A stretch of 64,000 nucleotides of DNA, from positions 992,001 through 1,056,000 of the forward strand of contig JAGMVK010000017.1 in the NCBI GenBank assembly GCA_020747065.1, written 5' to 3'. The position numbers and the translations under genes are program-made. The notes below the pieces were generated by a model. It had not been told where the DNA came from, searched no databases, and worked only from the letters and a program-made list of their open reading frames with translations. Position 1 is the stretch's first letter, and every line of letters begins with the position of its first letter. The DNA is from Cadophora sp. MPI-SDFR-AT-0126 (Eukaryota; Ascomycota; Leotiomycetes; Helotiales; Ploettnerulaceae). Positions 1 to 11,785 of the stretch are shown in pieces.

Positions 1-359
1 GGAGCTCTGGGCCTAGCAAGCGCCGAGTCGAGGAAGTCGATGCGGACGATGAGTATGACGGCGAGACTGCCAGCGTGGCTACAGATGATAAGGGAAGTGC
101 GAACGGGAGCTGGAATGGAAGTGATAGGGAGATGGAAGATGTAGGTGGGGTGGAGAGGAAGGCTGCCTGGTTGCTGATGAAGCTGAGTGTTAAGGATGGG
201 GAGGTGGGTGGTCAGATGTCTGGTAGGAAGCAAGATTCTAGGGAGAGGTCATTTAGAGGTGGCATTGGTGCCGGTGCTGGCGCTCGTTTTGGAATTGGAG
301 TTGGAATAGGTGGTTGTGAGGGCCCAAGGATCAAGAGACGTCGGGCAACGTCCATGTGA
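1..359 (+). CDS. 3' end of an unknown, probably nuclear protein gene (partial)
   Basis: The frame is open from the window edge to the TGA at 357-359, so only about the last 118 residues are seen. The visible part begins with acidic and basic patches (SKRRVEEVDADDEYDGE), followed by a short hydrophobic stretch (AAWLLMKLSVKDGE). A glycine-rich run (GAGAGARFGIGVGIGG) and a terminal basic cluster PRIKRRRATSM come next, and the cluster could act as a nuclear localisation signal. Composition suggests the disordered tail of a nuclear protein such as a transcription factor, but I do not recognise the family. The true start and domains lie upstream of this window. Confidence 0.6.
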   Translation, partial: SSGPSKRRVEEVDADDEYDGETASVATDDKGSANGSWNGSDREMEDVGGVERKAAWLLMKLSVKDGEVGGQMSGRKQDSRERSFRGGIGAGAGARFGIGVGIGGCEGPRIKRRRATSM

Positions 360-1723
360 TTTCATTTTGTTTACCTTTTTCGGAGTTGGAATTGGATCAC
401 AAGACTGGGGCATGGACATGGTTGGGTACGGTCAGGCATGGCTCGGTGGTGTTTATTTGGATGGAAAGGACGGGTATGGAAAGGAGGCGTACGCATGGTT
501 TGCATAGGATTTGGCAATCGGGAACAAAAGAAAGCGAAGGACATAATCGGCATAGTATGACATGGTAGTTACGACGCGTGGTTTTGACAATGTTACTTAT
601 GTTTGCGAAGTTTTTCCTGGGTATTGTTGCATAGATGGATGGATACAAAGGACAAACATAAACAATGGGGAAGGGAGCCGGGAGAGGGTGACGCATTTCT
701 CGGCTCGGTCCTTACAATAACATTGTACCAACAAATAGATTTTCGCTTCAAAGATCAGTCCTCTCTGTTAATTTTGCAAATTGAATTTGGTCGCTTTTAT
801 TGCACGGGACAAGGGGATCACATTCTCCCATTCCATGTTTTCATTCGCGTGTCAAACTCCATATTGAATGACCATTTCTGTATTGCATTCGGACATCACA
901 TACAATATCGAGTGTAATTGACTCACTGACTGTGCTGGAATTGTGTCATTGCATCATCAGATACCATATCTGTACCCATGAGTTTTGGCGACCTCCAACG
1001 GCTCTAGATCGCCTACGCGTCCCCCTTTTCGATAGACACAAATCTATGTGTTCGTTCGTTCGTTAGTTCGTCTCTACGGCAGGTCAAGCCATGATTTCAA
1101 TCAAACGTTTCAATCAATCAATCAAAACACTCAATCAAACAAGATACCGTCACCACCACAGCACCACGCGAGATTCAGTCACACCTCCTTAAAATAAACA
1201 GGTAAAAGGGAGAACGGGGCTCCATTTCATTGTCACACAGACAATAATACAGAGTGTGGGCCATCCCTTTCCGACGAGCCGTCTATCGGTAGTTCGTGCT
1301 ACTGCACCATGCTCTGCCATGCATGCATGCATCTCTCCCTATTCTAGCGGGAACGTAGGGGCCCGTCCGTTTCTGATCTCCCCGTTCCCACATGTCATGT
1401 CACCGTTCTGTCAGAACAGAAAAGGATAGGAAGGACCCTTTCTTCTCCTTTACTTTTACTCCGTCACCCAGGTACCCACCACTATTCGATCGTCAAACTT
1501 GCCTAAAGGGGAATATGACGGAATCGAGAGGTCGGAGATCAAACCGTGCATGAGGTACCCGTCCGTCAATTCAATTCAACCCAACCCAATATTGGGAAAT
1601 CTCCTGTCAGTCTTATCATTCGAGACTAGAACAGAGCAGACCGGACGAAATGAGATGGGATGAGGCCTAAAATTGACAGGCCATGCCACACCACGCAATT
1701 TACGCTCACGTACACCTGCAAGC
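360..1723. other. Intergenic, convergent 3' regions, with simple repeats
   Basis: There is no convincing coding region here. The stretch lies between the 3' end of the unknown gene and the 3' end of CNS1. It holds a TTCG tetranucleotide run near 1049-1062, a CAAT run near 1109-1123, and a self-complementary ATGC repeat at 1318-1333. Short open frames such as 603-917 have no recognisable protein content. Confidence 0.6.
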
Positions 1724-3001
1724 TCATCCCGAAGTAGACATCTCCTTTGCCTTCTTGGCCTTGAACTCCTTTACCCACACCTCAGCCTTAGGTTTAGGAA
1801 CAACGTAGATCTTAACCACTTCATCTACAATTTCCACGTTCCCTTCACTCAGGACTTTCAATAGCGGCACTTTCCTGCCGACTTTGATGAGTCCGCCTGT
1901 GACGGTCTCCATGTAGCACTCCACACCCGTAAGTGTATACTCGCCACTCTTGTCCCACGGTAATGGGAGGATGTAGCTTAGATGGTGACCGAGAGGTTCG
2001 GTCTCGTTGAAGGCTTTGATGAAATCTGATTCGAGGTGGAGAGGGTAGAGAAGGACAGTTGGGAAAGAGAGCGTGGATGTTGGATCTGCTGGGTCGGGTA
2101 CGAGTGAGATAGCCGCATCTTCCATCTCAGGCGGCTGGGCCGTCTTACGCGTCTTGATATTTCGTGCTTTCAGAGCGGCGGCGAGAGTGATAGCCTCCAA
2201 TCTCTTCCTCTGCTCGCGCTCTAAGTCTTTCTTCTTCCTTGCCGCGACGATTTCGTTTCGCTTGATGATCTCTTTCGCGACGAGTTGAAGGGCTTTGTTG
2301 TCTGGGTCGATGGTAAGACCGCGCGCACATGCATCGTCTGCTTCGACGATTCGATCGAGTGCAAGGAGCGCTTTCGAGGACCTGTATAATGCCTTGACAT
2401 TGCGCGGATTGATCCTCAACGCGCTCCCACAGTCCAGCGTACAGCTTCTGTAATTCTTCAATTCCAAATGACACGCTGCTCGATTAACGAGGCAAGCTTC
2501 TAGAATCTTGATCTCCTTCTTCACTTCCTCTTCGTCCACCTCTTCTTCAAGATCCACCTTCCCCTTCATTTTCGACCGTATCTTGTTCGCAGCTTGTCGT
2601 TTCCGTACTTCCACCAATAGCACATTGATTCCTTTTTCATAGAACTCTTTGGCATCTTTCCAGCTCTTCTCCACGAAACTCTCGTTGCCGCGCTCCTTGA
2701 ACCCCTGCGCTACTTCAGCGGGTGTTCCTTCGTACGCCAGTGCTTTCAGCGCTTCAATTCCATCGTTCTCTTCTAACTCGGTCATGAACAGTGGTACGGT
2801 GTTGAGATCTGCAAGGATCTCAGCCCCGGACTTGTGTCGGATGTCTGCGAGGGCTGGAGGGAGTGCTGGTGTCGTTGTGCCATCTTGCGTGGTGGGGGTG
2901 GAGGAGGCGTGGGCGTTGAGGGCGGCAGTCAGGAGGTCGGTTTCTGGGGAAGAGATATTGACTGAGCTGTCAAAAGATTCTGGTAGCTCTTCTATTTTCA
3001 T
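1724..3001 (-). CDS. CNS1: Hsp70/Hsp90 co-chaperone Cns1 (TTC4 family), TPR protein
   Basis: This is a single-exon gene of 425 residues. Cns1/TTC4 proteins bind the C-terminal EEVD tails of Hsp90 and Hsp70 through tetratricopeptide repeats and are essential in yeast. The family-specific N-terminus is visible (PLFMTELEENDGIEALKAL, about residues 70-88). Three TPRs follow: FKERGNESFVEKSWKDAKEFY near 101, NRAACHLELKNYRSCTLDCG near 172, and NPRNVKALYRSSKALLALDR near 198. A basic coiled segment rich in R, K and E comes after them, then the C-terminal wheel-like domain (near 290-420). Length and domain order match fungal Cns1. The protein ends KKAKEMSTSG. The gene runs towards the left edge and shares the 3002-3803 interval with the divergent glutathione transferase gene. 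I saw no internal breaks. Confidence 0.93.
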   Translation of the reverse strand: MKIEELPESFDSSVNISSPETDLLTAALNAHASSTPTTQDGTTTPALPPALADIRHKSGAEILADLNTVPLFMTELEENDGIEALKALAYEGTPAEVAQGFKERGNESFVEKSWKDAKEFYEKGINVLLVEVRKRQAANKIRSKMKGKVDLEEEVDEEEVKKEIKILEACLVNRAACHLELKNYRSCTLDCGSALRINPRNVKALYRSSKALLALDRIVEADDACARGLTIDPDNKALQLVAKEIIKRNEIVAARKKKDLEREQRKRLEAITLAAALKARNIKTRKTAQPPEMEDAAISLVPDPADPTSTLSFPTVLLYPLHLESDFIKAFNETEPLGHHLSYILPLPWDKSGEYTLTGVECYMETVTGGLIKVGRKVPLLKVLSEGNVEIVDEVVKIYVVPKPKAEVWVKEFKAKKAKEMSTSG

Positions 3002-3803
3002 GTTGGCGGCTGGTCAGAGAACTGTGGTGTTTACTTTCCAGAAAGAAAAATAATTGACCCCTCCAAGACGGACTATTGTTTATCCGGCCAATCTACCCTT
3101 AACCTTATCTCCGAGTCTCCCTCATCGAGCTTATGTGCCTCTATGCTGCTGAGACTTGTCAACAATTTCATCCCATGCCTATTTGGATTTGACGGGTAAA
3201 TCCCATTTTCTGCAGGTCTGAAGATCGGCTCTAAGACATCAGCTTCGTATCAGTAGGTAACCCTCATCCAACTCATGCGCGCTCAAGACAACGTAAGATA
3301 TGTATCAGTCCGGCACTGTGACTCGGATATCGGATTCTAGGGCCGGAATGCAGCTTAGAAATCAATATGTTTCAGTACATACGTACCGTAGTTCACGGAC
3401 TTTACGGATTTGAGCGTATCCAGCGATTCGTTCGAGATTTGGTCCACCACACCCGACAGCCTACAGTATCGAGGAAAGGTGGGGTAGCTGTTGATTTCCA
3501 ATGAGGGGAAGACCTCTGCGAATCAGGTAGGGCTTAGCAATCCTGCCCGCAAATCGCATCACGCATGTGAAGCACAATAGGTTATATTAGCTCATAAACA
3601 TCGTCGATGCGAGATACACGTATAAGTATAAGTATATCCTTTCTTTTGAAGCTTTATTCACTCCATTTATTCTCGAACACCTTCCCTTGATCTCTACTAT
3701 CACGTGCGTCATCTCAACTCGACTCTTCCAGAGGTCAAACTGATTCTCCTTTACACCAATACTCCTCACGATTCTACGTTCATCCATCCTCAAATCTTTC
3801 AAA
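3002..3803. promoter_or_regulatory. Divergent promoter region of CNS1 and the glutathione transferase
   Basis: These 0.8 kb separate two genes read in opposite directions. Just upstream of the + gene is a TATAAGTATAAGTATA stretch (about 3620-3635), followed by a pyrimidine-rich leader ending in TTTCAAAATG, a typical fungal start context. I see no coding sequence. Confidence 0.5.
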
Positions 3804-4737
3804 ATGGGTTCAGTGTCCGCTCCCAATATCATCCTTTATACCAACCACCGCTGCCCTTGGGCTCACCGCGCTCATATCGCACTCGCTGAACTCGGGCTTG
3901 AGTACACCGAAGAAATCATCAACCTCTCTGTCCCTCGTACCCCAGAATACCTCAAAGTCAACCCTCGCGGCCTCGTTCCCTCCATCAACTACAACGGCAA
4001 CATTGTCACCGAGTCAGCCATCGTCGCACAATTCCTCGCCGACGCTCATCCTTCTCACCTTGTGAAGACGAGTAGCGAGGAAGGAGGTGCGCTTCAAAGA
4101 GCCAGAATCGCTTACTTTGTCGATGCCTATTTCAGCAAGGTCAATGGAGGGTTCTGGGGCATTCTGTTTGCGGAAGGAGAGGAAAAGCAGAAGCTCGCGG
4201 AGGCTTTCGTGGATGCTGTGGTAAAGGAGGTTGAGCCGCTCTTGCAAGATGCGGCACCTTTCTTTGGAGGATCGAAGAAGTTGACTTTAGCTGAGGTATG
4301 TTCTCTTTCCTATTGCTCACTCGATACACGTCTATCCGCACGAGGAACAAACTGACACATCCAGGTCCAAACCGGCTCCTTCCTCCTTAGACTTTTGCAT
4401 TTGCCCAAGTACGAAGCGGCTGAGCTTCTCCCCAAGAGCATCTTGACGAGCTTGGAGTCTAGAGCGCCTGCATTCTGGAAATGGGCAAATGCTGTGATTG
4501 TGGAGAAGAGTGTTAACTATATCTTCGACGGTTCGTGTTTTCATATTCTATTCTTCTTGATCCCGATTCCTGGAGTTCTATCCAGCATTCCTGGTCTCTA
4601 TTACCAGCTCCGTTATGATCTCGATTTTACTTGACCATGAAACCTTTGGTAGACGTATGCTAACTTGCTGCTCAGCTGAGGCAGTAGCTAGTGGGACTGT
4701 GGCAATGATTGCTAAGAGGAAGGCGGCTGCGAAGTGA
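3804..4737 (+). CDS. Glutathione S-transferase (omega-like), cytosolic
   Basis: There are three exons: 3804-4295, 4365-4530 and 4676-4737 (720 bases, 239 residues). Introns are GTATGT...CCAG and GTTCGT...CTCAG, the second with a TGCTAAC branch site near 4656. The protein has a thioredoxin-like N-terminal domain, with ILYTNHRCPWAHRAHIALAE at about residues 9-28. The CPWAHR motif supplies a cysteine nucleophile, as in omega-class enzymes. The glutathione-binding signature follows (GLVPSINYNGNIVTESAIVAQFL; the ES pair binds the gamma-glutamyl group). The helical C-terminal domain ends AMIAKRKAAAK. Omega-type enzymes conjugate or reduce glutathione thiols during detoxification and redox repair. 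No targeting sequence is seen. The substrate cannot be told from sequence. Confidence 0.9.
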
Positions 4738-5700
4738 ACCTCCTACTTTGTTATCCTGGATGAAAGTTTCTGATCATAATTTGCAGAATCTGATAGCCTG
4801 CTATCCAATTGCAGTTGCATTATTTCCAAGCCTGTTAAAATAGTGGCGTATTTCATGGATCGATTTTGTAGAGCTTGTTTGATACTTTTCCGGTGGTCCA
4901 GTTGGGCAGCGAGGCTTTCTTCCGCTTGCACGGGAGTCGCGAAGGTTGTGAATACCCAGACACGGTATTAAAGTTTCGCTACCGTGCCGACAGAGGCCGA
5001 ATTCATTTACAGCCAAATTCTTACTTTCTCTTCCAAGAGCTAAATGCTCGTCATCGTTTCAGGTCCCGAAAGTTACTTAGCATTTTCCTCGTGTCGGCAC
5101 TGGGCAGGTACCTTGGCCGTTATGTAAGGGCTCTGAGATTCAACCATCAACACAATGGGCGACTCGGATCAATTCCACTCAATTTCTTTCTTCGACCATT
5201 CTTTCTTCGCATTCAGATCTCGGACAACGCAAGGACAAGTTTGAGTCCGAAGCGAGTTGATCCCTTCCCTTCATCGACGATTTAAACTTTCCGCCGAGGC
5301 CGAAATTGCCAGGTGTCCCATGCATTTAACCTTTTCAGCAAGCAGTTCACTGCTTAACTTGTGGGGTACCCCTTTATTCAAGGACGCATGTTGATCATTT
5401 TGATTGTTGATAGGGCAGCTGTTTGGAACCACTTCTGGCATAAAGTTATGTTTCTCCCTGCCCAGCGTGGCGGAGAGCTGAACTGCGTATGCGCTTTAAT
5501 GAGGGTGGGATTTAGGTTTGAATTTAGACCTTGAGAATAAGTTTGTGTGAACCTGTAAATCATTATATATTTTGATCATTCCTCCAGGCTTGAGTCGTTC
5601 TTTTCCCTTTTTCTTCTTCAACATCCACTGTTGGTGTACATTTCTGGCTGTTGCTTTTCCCCACCCACACTCCTTACAAACACGATTAGCAATCGTCACA
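4738..5700. other. Intergenic region upstream of the chitinase
   Basis: No convincing gene is present. The open frame 4875-5285 has no recognisable domain and is probably chance. The last 130 bases are pyrimidine-rich (TTTTCCCTTTTTCTTCTTC) and contain a TATATATTTTG motif near 5565, consistent with the core promoter and leader of the + strand chitinase gene. Confidence 0.5.
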
Positions 5701-7135
5701 ATGCATTGCCCAACTATTTTCTCCTTCTTTTTGCTCTGCGGCTCGGTCCTCTCGACTCCAGTTGCCGTCAGAGCTCCTTTTAAATACCCCACCTTACCAT
5801 ACGAGATCTCGTCCAAGAGGACGAAGACGGATGGGTATCGCGCTGTGGGATACTTTGGTAATTGGGTGTGTCCCATCTTCTCTGTGCTGAGAATACTTGG
5901 ATATTGACTACTAGGTAGGACATCTACGGCCGCAACTACTTCATCACGGATGTGCCCGCTTCCCAGTTGACACATCTCGTCTATTCCTTCGCAAATGTGA
6001 ACAGCACCACTGGCGAAGTGTAAGAGTTCTACTCTGCAACAAAATCGTCCCATACTGAACAGCTTGTAGTTTTATGACCGACGAGTGGGCTGATCTCCAA
6101 TACTCATACCCTGGCGATAGTCCGGATACCGCACCCGCCAATACAACCAATGTATACGGCAACGTCAAACAGATGTACCTACTGAAGAAGCAAAACCGCT
6201 CTCTCAAGACGTTACTAGCAATTCTCGGATGGACCTATTCTCCCAACATGGTCCCAGTCCTCGCATCTCCTGCCCTCCGTGCCAAGTTCGTCTCCAGCTC
6301 AATCTCACTAATGACAAACCTCGGGTTCGATGGCCTTGACATCGACTATGAGTATATCAGTAATTCTACTGAAGCAGCCAACATGGTCTCATTGCTCAAA
6401 GACATTCGTCAAGCCATGGACGCCCTCGCCACCAACGGAACAACCCCCTATACCCTTTCCTACGCATCTCCCGCCGGCCCAGCTCGATATAGCCTCATGG
6501 ACTTCAAGGGCATGGATCAATACCTCGATTTCTGGAACTTTATGGGCTACGACTACGCCGGAAACTGGGACACTCTCGCAGGCCACTCATCCAACATCTT
6601 CGGGGACAAATCCAATCCATCCAGCACACCATTCAACACCTCCTCAGCAATCGACTACTATCTCAGGACAGGCGGCGTTGCAGCCTCAAAAATCAATCTC
6701 GGCATGCCGCTCTATGCCCGCTCATTCTCCAATACCGCCGGCCCAGGGCACCCTTTCAACAACACGGGCGCGCCTGGCTCCTTCGGCGAATCGAGCACCT
6801 GGGACACCAAAGCTCTCCCTCTCCCCGGTTCCAATGCCACGGTCTACAACCTGAAAAAGGTCGGCGCGAGCTACAGCTACGATGCCACCAGCAAGTTGAT
6901 GATCAGTTACGATACTCCTACCATGGCGAAGGTCAAGGCGAGCTGGATTGAGAAGATGGGTTTGGGAGGCGCGATGTGGTGGGAAGTTAGTCAGGATAAG
7001 AGTGGAAAGGATAGTCTGATTGGGACTGTGGTTAAGACATTTGGGGGAGAGAAGAGGTTGGATAGGAGTTTGAATCACTTGGAGTACCCGAATAGTAAGT
7101 ACGATAACCTTCGCAATGGGATGCCGGATAACTAG
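5701..7135 (+). CDS. Secreted GH18 chitinase (fungal class V)
   Basis: There are three exons: 5701-5865, 5919-6019 and 6070-7135 (1332 bases, 443 residues). A signal peptide (MHCPTIFSFFLLCGSVLSTP) leads a short pro-region ending in a Kex2-like SSKR site, then the TIM barrel begins with YRAVGYFGNW. The catalytic motif DGLDIDYE of glycoside hydrolase family 18 is present, with the proton-donor glutamate at about residue 183. Other barrel signatures are the SxGG-equivalent region LLAILGWTYS, YDYAG after strand 6, and the substrate-binding tryptophan in GGAMWWEVSQD. Family members hydrolyse beta-1,4 bonds in chitin. There is no chitin-binding module and no serine/threonine linker, and the length fits the 40-50 kDa subgroup A. 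Several NxS/T sites suggest N-glycosylation. Confidence 0.94.
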
Positions 7136-7735
7136 GCGAGGATGGGTGTGAGCTGACGAGGCAAATTACATTGCCAAGTCGAATCTTGTTCTTTTTGTAT
7201 ATCTTTTATATTTGTTTCTTGTCAGTCAGATCTTCTGAACTTCCACATCAATATACCATTTGTTTTCGGCACATCATATCTCGTGTTCCCACACCTGCAT
7301 GCCATGGGTATTCATCCCAATCAGTAATGAGTTTCGCAGACCAAGGCAGGCCAATGGCCATTCTCATCCTCCTCCCCGCGATCTCAAACTCCAAATCCCA
7401 AATTAGGCGCCACAATTATTTGTGAGTAAAACACAAGTACCGATGAGATATCCTGGCGAATTAATCAAGCCCTTTTAACCGAAGGGGTATTGCCGATGTG
7501 ACTGCCCAGCACAATTCATCTAATCTGTATTTTCTCCAATATGGAAAATATAGCTTGGATAAACAGTAGAGAACATTCTTAAAGAGAGTGCGTTTGTCTC
7601 CGCGGCATTTGAAACGGGTTTTTCTTCGAGTCAAGTTCGACGAGAAGCAGAGTTCACAAACCGCTCTGCCAAGGATATATCATCGAGTTGTTTGAAAAGT
7701 CGTGTTTTGACTCTCGACGGCCAAACAGCTGCAAA
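7136..7735. other. Intergenic region
   Basis: This holds the 3' flank of the chitinase and the 5' flank of the DUF1996 gene. No coding sequence, RNA gene or repeat is recognised. Confidence 0.5.
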
Positions 7736-9172
7736 ATGATTTTGCCAGTTATCACTTTTTTGGGACTCCTGGCCCAGGATGTCCTCGCTCAGACAGGGAA
7801 TGCTAGAGGATCGGATTTCCTCCGTTTTGGGTGCTCGCAGCTCGTTGTTGAGCGGACTGATCCGCTGGTCACACCTGGACAAGTCCCGTCACCGCATATG
7901 CATCAAATCGTCGGGGGCAATGCTTTCAACGCCAGTGTATGTGTCCTCCCTTATGCTCCAATATTTTCACAATATCCAAGTCCAAGTCCAACCAGCTGAC
8001 AAACTTTCGACCACAGATGGATCCTGCTGACATCGACCCCGCCAAACAAGCGCAATGCACATCGTGCAAGCTCACCGAAGATTTCAGCAACTACTGGACA
8101 GCATCCATATATTTCCAGTCTCCTGAAAATGGAACGTTCAAACGAGTCCCGCAGATGGCCAACGGGATGTTGAATGGCTCGTTGCTGGAGCAGGACGGGG
8201 GAATTACGGTGTACTATATGAGGCCGTTTAGTGGGAGCAATAAGAAAGTTACTGTAATGCCTAAGGTATGCATTGTGACTCTTCTGGGAAGAGGGTTCGA
8301 GGTGGTGTTGTGTGTTTCAAAGGATGCTGATTGACTGTCTAGGGTTTCCGAATGTTTACAGGCGATCCGAATCTGCGCAAAAAGCCAAGTGGAACAATGA
8401 AAATCTGCCACCGATGTCTCGCCGCCAGGTCAGCACACCTACTCTCCCCACAAATCAACACACAGCAAAATACTAACAACAGCTCAACCAGCGAGCGCAC
8501 AACGGGCGGCTCCGGCGCCCCCTGCGCCTCCACCGACACGGCCGAATTCCCCAACAAGCCCTGCCCCGGCGGAATACGCGCCACAGTCATCTTCCCTTCC
8601 TGCTGGGACGGCAAGAATCTCGACAGTCCAGATCACATCAGCCATGTAGCGTACCAGTCTGGCTCTGCGCTAGCGGGCGATAAATGTCCGTCTACGCATC
8701 CTGTGAGGATCCCTCAGGTTATGTATGAGATCATGTATGATACGAGTGGGTTTGCGGATAAGAAGTATTACCAGAATGGGAAGCAGCCGTTGGTTTATAG
8801 TTTTGGTGATCCGTGAGTACTGCGTGTTTTGTGTTTTTATCATTGATGTAGGGTGAAAGGGGAATAGAAATTGACTGACTAAATGGTTACAGCACTGGAT
8901 ACGGCGCTCATGGCGACTACCTCTTCGGATGGGTCGATGGCTCCCTTCAGAAAGCCATGGATACCCTCGGGACAGAATGTTTCAGTGAGACGTGCCCACC
9001 TCTCAAGTTGCAGCTAGGGAAGCTAGCTATTGCTTGCACCAAAGCTCAACAAGCAAAAGAGGATATTGGGACCTCGGCTTGTAAGTTTGATCTCGCTCTT
9101 GTGTACCGCATCTCTGACATGAAGTATTCATTAGGGCTTCCGAGCTTGCCCGGTGGTATGCCAGTTGCGTAG
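7736..9172 (+). CDS. Secreted DUF1996-domain protein
   Basis: Six exons are proposed: 7736-7936, 8017-8265, 8343-8428, 8492-8812, 8893-9080 and 9135-9172 (1083 bases, 360 residues). A signal peptide (MILPVITFLGLLAQDVLAQ) is followed directly by the DUF1996 domain. Its hallmark start is FLRFGCSQLVVERTDPLVTP, then PHMHQIVGGN (conserved histidines), PGGIRATVIFPSCWDGKNLD, HISHVAY and GAHGDYLFGW. The tail WLPSLPGGMPVA closes the domain as in relatives. The third intron (8429-8491) is 63 bases with a TACTAAC branch site and has no stop, so it can also be read through. DUF1996 proteins are secreted or wall-bound and their activity is not established. There is no WSC domain. The gene converges on the acyl-CoA synthetase with only 171 bases between stops. 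Confidence 0.9.
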
Positions 9173-9343
9173 CGAAGCTAAGATGCGAGAGAGGTCTCGT
9201 AATGCTGAAGGATGAGGGACTCGGAAAGCAGATCTATCTCATAACTATCTATTTCATAATTCTTGTCTATAGTATGCAATTTCAATACCCTCAAATGCAC
9301 ATATGCAGATCACTCGTTGGCTCGTGGTATGCCTTGTCGATGC

Positions 9344-11785
9344 TCAAAGCATAGACTTCGTATTTCCGTATGCAGTATCAATCTCCTTCTCGTATACCGC
9401 CACGATTTTCCTCCTACTCAATTTCTGAGCGGCCGTCAAGAATCCCTGAAGACATTCAAATCAGCATGGATTCTAGAATATGACAGCACCTAAAAATTCG
9501 ACTTACATTTTGAGGAGTCCACTCCGCATCAGTCAAGACAACACCGTCGAGAATCTCGAAAGCAGCCAGCCCCGCTTTCCGACCTGTACTCTGCAGCTGT
9601 GCCAACACGGCTTTCTTGATCTTATCGTTATGTACGAGCTGTTCATAGCTCTTTCCATCAATATCGTTCTCTGCTGCGAGCTTTTGCAGTAATATTGGGG
9701 CGGGGATGACAATGGCTATTGGCTTGTTCCTGTCGGCCGCGGCGTAGACGCAGAGGTTCAGTAGCACGTTTGATGATCGGTAGATTGACTCGAGCTGCAG
9801 AAAATCGTTAGCATATCTTTGGAATATTACAGCGAGCTAGAGATATCACCTTCTCCAGTGCAATGTATTCCCCGTTGAGAGTTTTGACCAAGTTTTTCTT
9901 GCGATCAATGATCTTCAAATGACCAGTAGCCGCCCACTCCCCGATATCTCCAGTCCGGAACCAGCCGCCAGGGGCCATCGCCTCAGCCGTCTCCGCTTCA
10001 TTCTCATAGTACCCTTCCATGACAGGGTCTCCACGAATCAAGATCTCTCCTTGTGGAGGATCATTGGTCGAGAAGTACCCTGCGTCTGGGAAATCGACGA
10101 GCTTGATTTCAATGCTGCCTGGAATATCGCCTAGTGTGTCGTCTGTCCACTCCAGTGGATCTTGAAGTGCTCCCATTCTGCTCTTCGTCAGCTAGCAACT
10201 CCTTACGAAAAGAGAGAAGCCACTCACGCGCACGTTTCTGTCAGTCCATACCCACTGATGAGCGGCACCAAAGCATACGAAATGAACCTCCTAGTCTCCT
10301 TTCCCAATGGTCCCGCGCCATTGAAGCAGGCTCTCAGTCTCCCTCCAGTCTGCTGCTTGATAGTGTTGAATACTAACCAATCGAGCCACCCGGCCGGCGC
10401 CATATACCCACGCTGGCAGAACCAAGTCTTCGCTTTCAAGGCCCCCCAAAATACGTTACTGCCCACAACACCCATGCCCGACACTTTATTTTCGATGCCT
10501 TTCCGGATGGTCTCCCATACAGCTGGTACGCCGACTAGAATTGTTGGCCTGAATTCCTTGATGTCACCTTGACTGTTTTTCATGGAAAGATCGGAAAGCG
10601 TCTTCGGGTTCCCATAGCCCATTTTTACACCCCAATAGAGACATGCATTCTCGAAGGCAAACTCGAAACTGTGAGCGAGGGGCAGGTAGGCAAGGACTGA
10701 ATCTGCTGGTCCGACGTATTCTGTGAAAACTGACTCGAGACCCGCGACTTGAAAAATTTTAACATGTGTGTCGTCTATCAGATTTCCCAAGACTTACTTG
10801 ATGCAACAACATTGCGATGTTTCAACGGTACACCTTTCGGCGTACCTGTTGTTCCAGACGTGTACATGAGGCAACACAGGTCCTCAGGCTGAGGTGGAAC
10901 TGCCTTGCATGGATTCGCCTCACCCAATTCGCGCAGGCGCTCCAACGATAGGATCTTGATGTGAGGATGCGCATGTTCCAGTTTCTGGATGTCATCGGCG
11001 CCAATTTCATGCTGGTCATTGTAGATAATCCATTCCAAGCCTTTTGCCTTAGCTAAAGGCTTGATAAGCTTACTGAGCAGTTCCGGGTCGACAAAAATAG
11101 CTTTCGCATGACTCTGCACGAGAGACATTTCGAGGCCTTCCTCTCCCAAGGTAGCGTAAGAGGTAACGATCGGCATCGATTGAGTGACAGCCCCTGTGCC
11201 AGATAAGCGAGAGCCCCTTGACCTAATCTGGATTGGTTGAGAGAAAAAGAAAATAAATAAATACCATGGGCAGCGGCGAGCCAATTGGCACTATTTCGTG
11301 GTCAATCAGCATTCCATATACTTCAGATGTAGAGAGAATCATTACCTTGTAGCTGCAAAAATATGCACTCTGTCTCCCTTGTCCAATCCCAGCTTTCGAT
11401 ACCCTGACCCAATCTGCATCGCCCTACCGAAGTACTGACCGAACGTCACATACTCGTACGGACCCATCTCAAAGTACATCCATTTCTTCTGAACCTCCGT
11501 CTCTTTACCTTCGACAAATTGCTTTACCATTTTCGTCTCGGTATGCATCTCGATCAATTTCCGCGTTCCCATCGCATCCAGCTCGCCAAACTTGGCAGCC
11601 GCGCGGACCAGCACATCGTACAAAGTTTTGGTATCATCATCGGGTCTTGAGAGTAACCTATCGACGTACTTTGCATTGCGACGTGGGACGGTCTCTCCTT
11701 CGACTTTTGGATGGTTGGGGATGGGTAAGCTAAATGGTGGCGATTTGAACATGCCCGGCTGGACAATCGTGGTTTTGAGAGACAT
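9344..11785 (-). CDS. Long-chain fatty acyl-CoA synthetase (AMP-binding)
   Basis: Seven exons: 11785-11346, 11290-11265 (26 bases), 11193-10798, 10747-10228, 10177-9850, 9794-9507 and 9445-9344 (2100 bases, 699 residues). The enzyme activates fatty acids by adenylation and transfer to CoA. Visible motifs are the phosphate-binding loop YTSGTTGTPKG, YLPLAHSFE, the adenine motif GYGLTETCA, GWFRTGDIGEW, and the fatty-acyl-CoA-synthetase signature DRKKNLVKTLNGEYIALEK. Length and order match yeast Faa1/Faa2-like enzymes. The last three residues are SML. This resembles a weak peroxisomal PTS1 tripeptide, so peroxisomal beta-oxidation is one possible setting. No N-terminal membrane anchor is evident. 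The start is the first ATG of the long first exon (MSLKTTIVQPG). Confidence 0.93.

Noticed and set aside
4875..5285. Open frame of 136 codons upstream of the chitinase
   Set aside because: There is no recognisable domain or signal peptide, and its composition is like the surrounding intergenic DNA.
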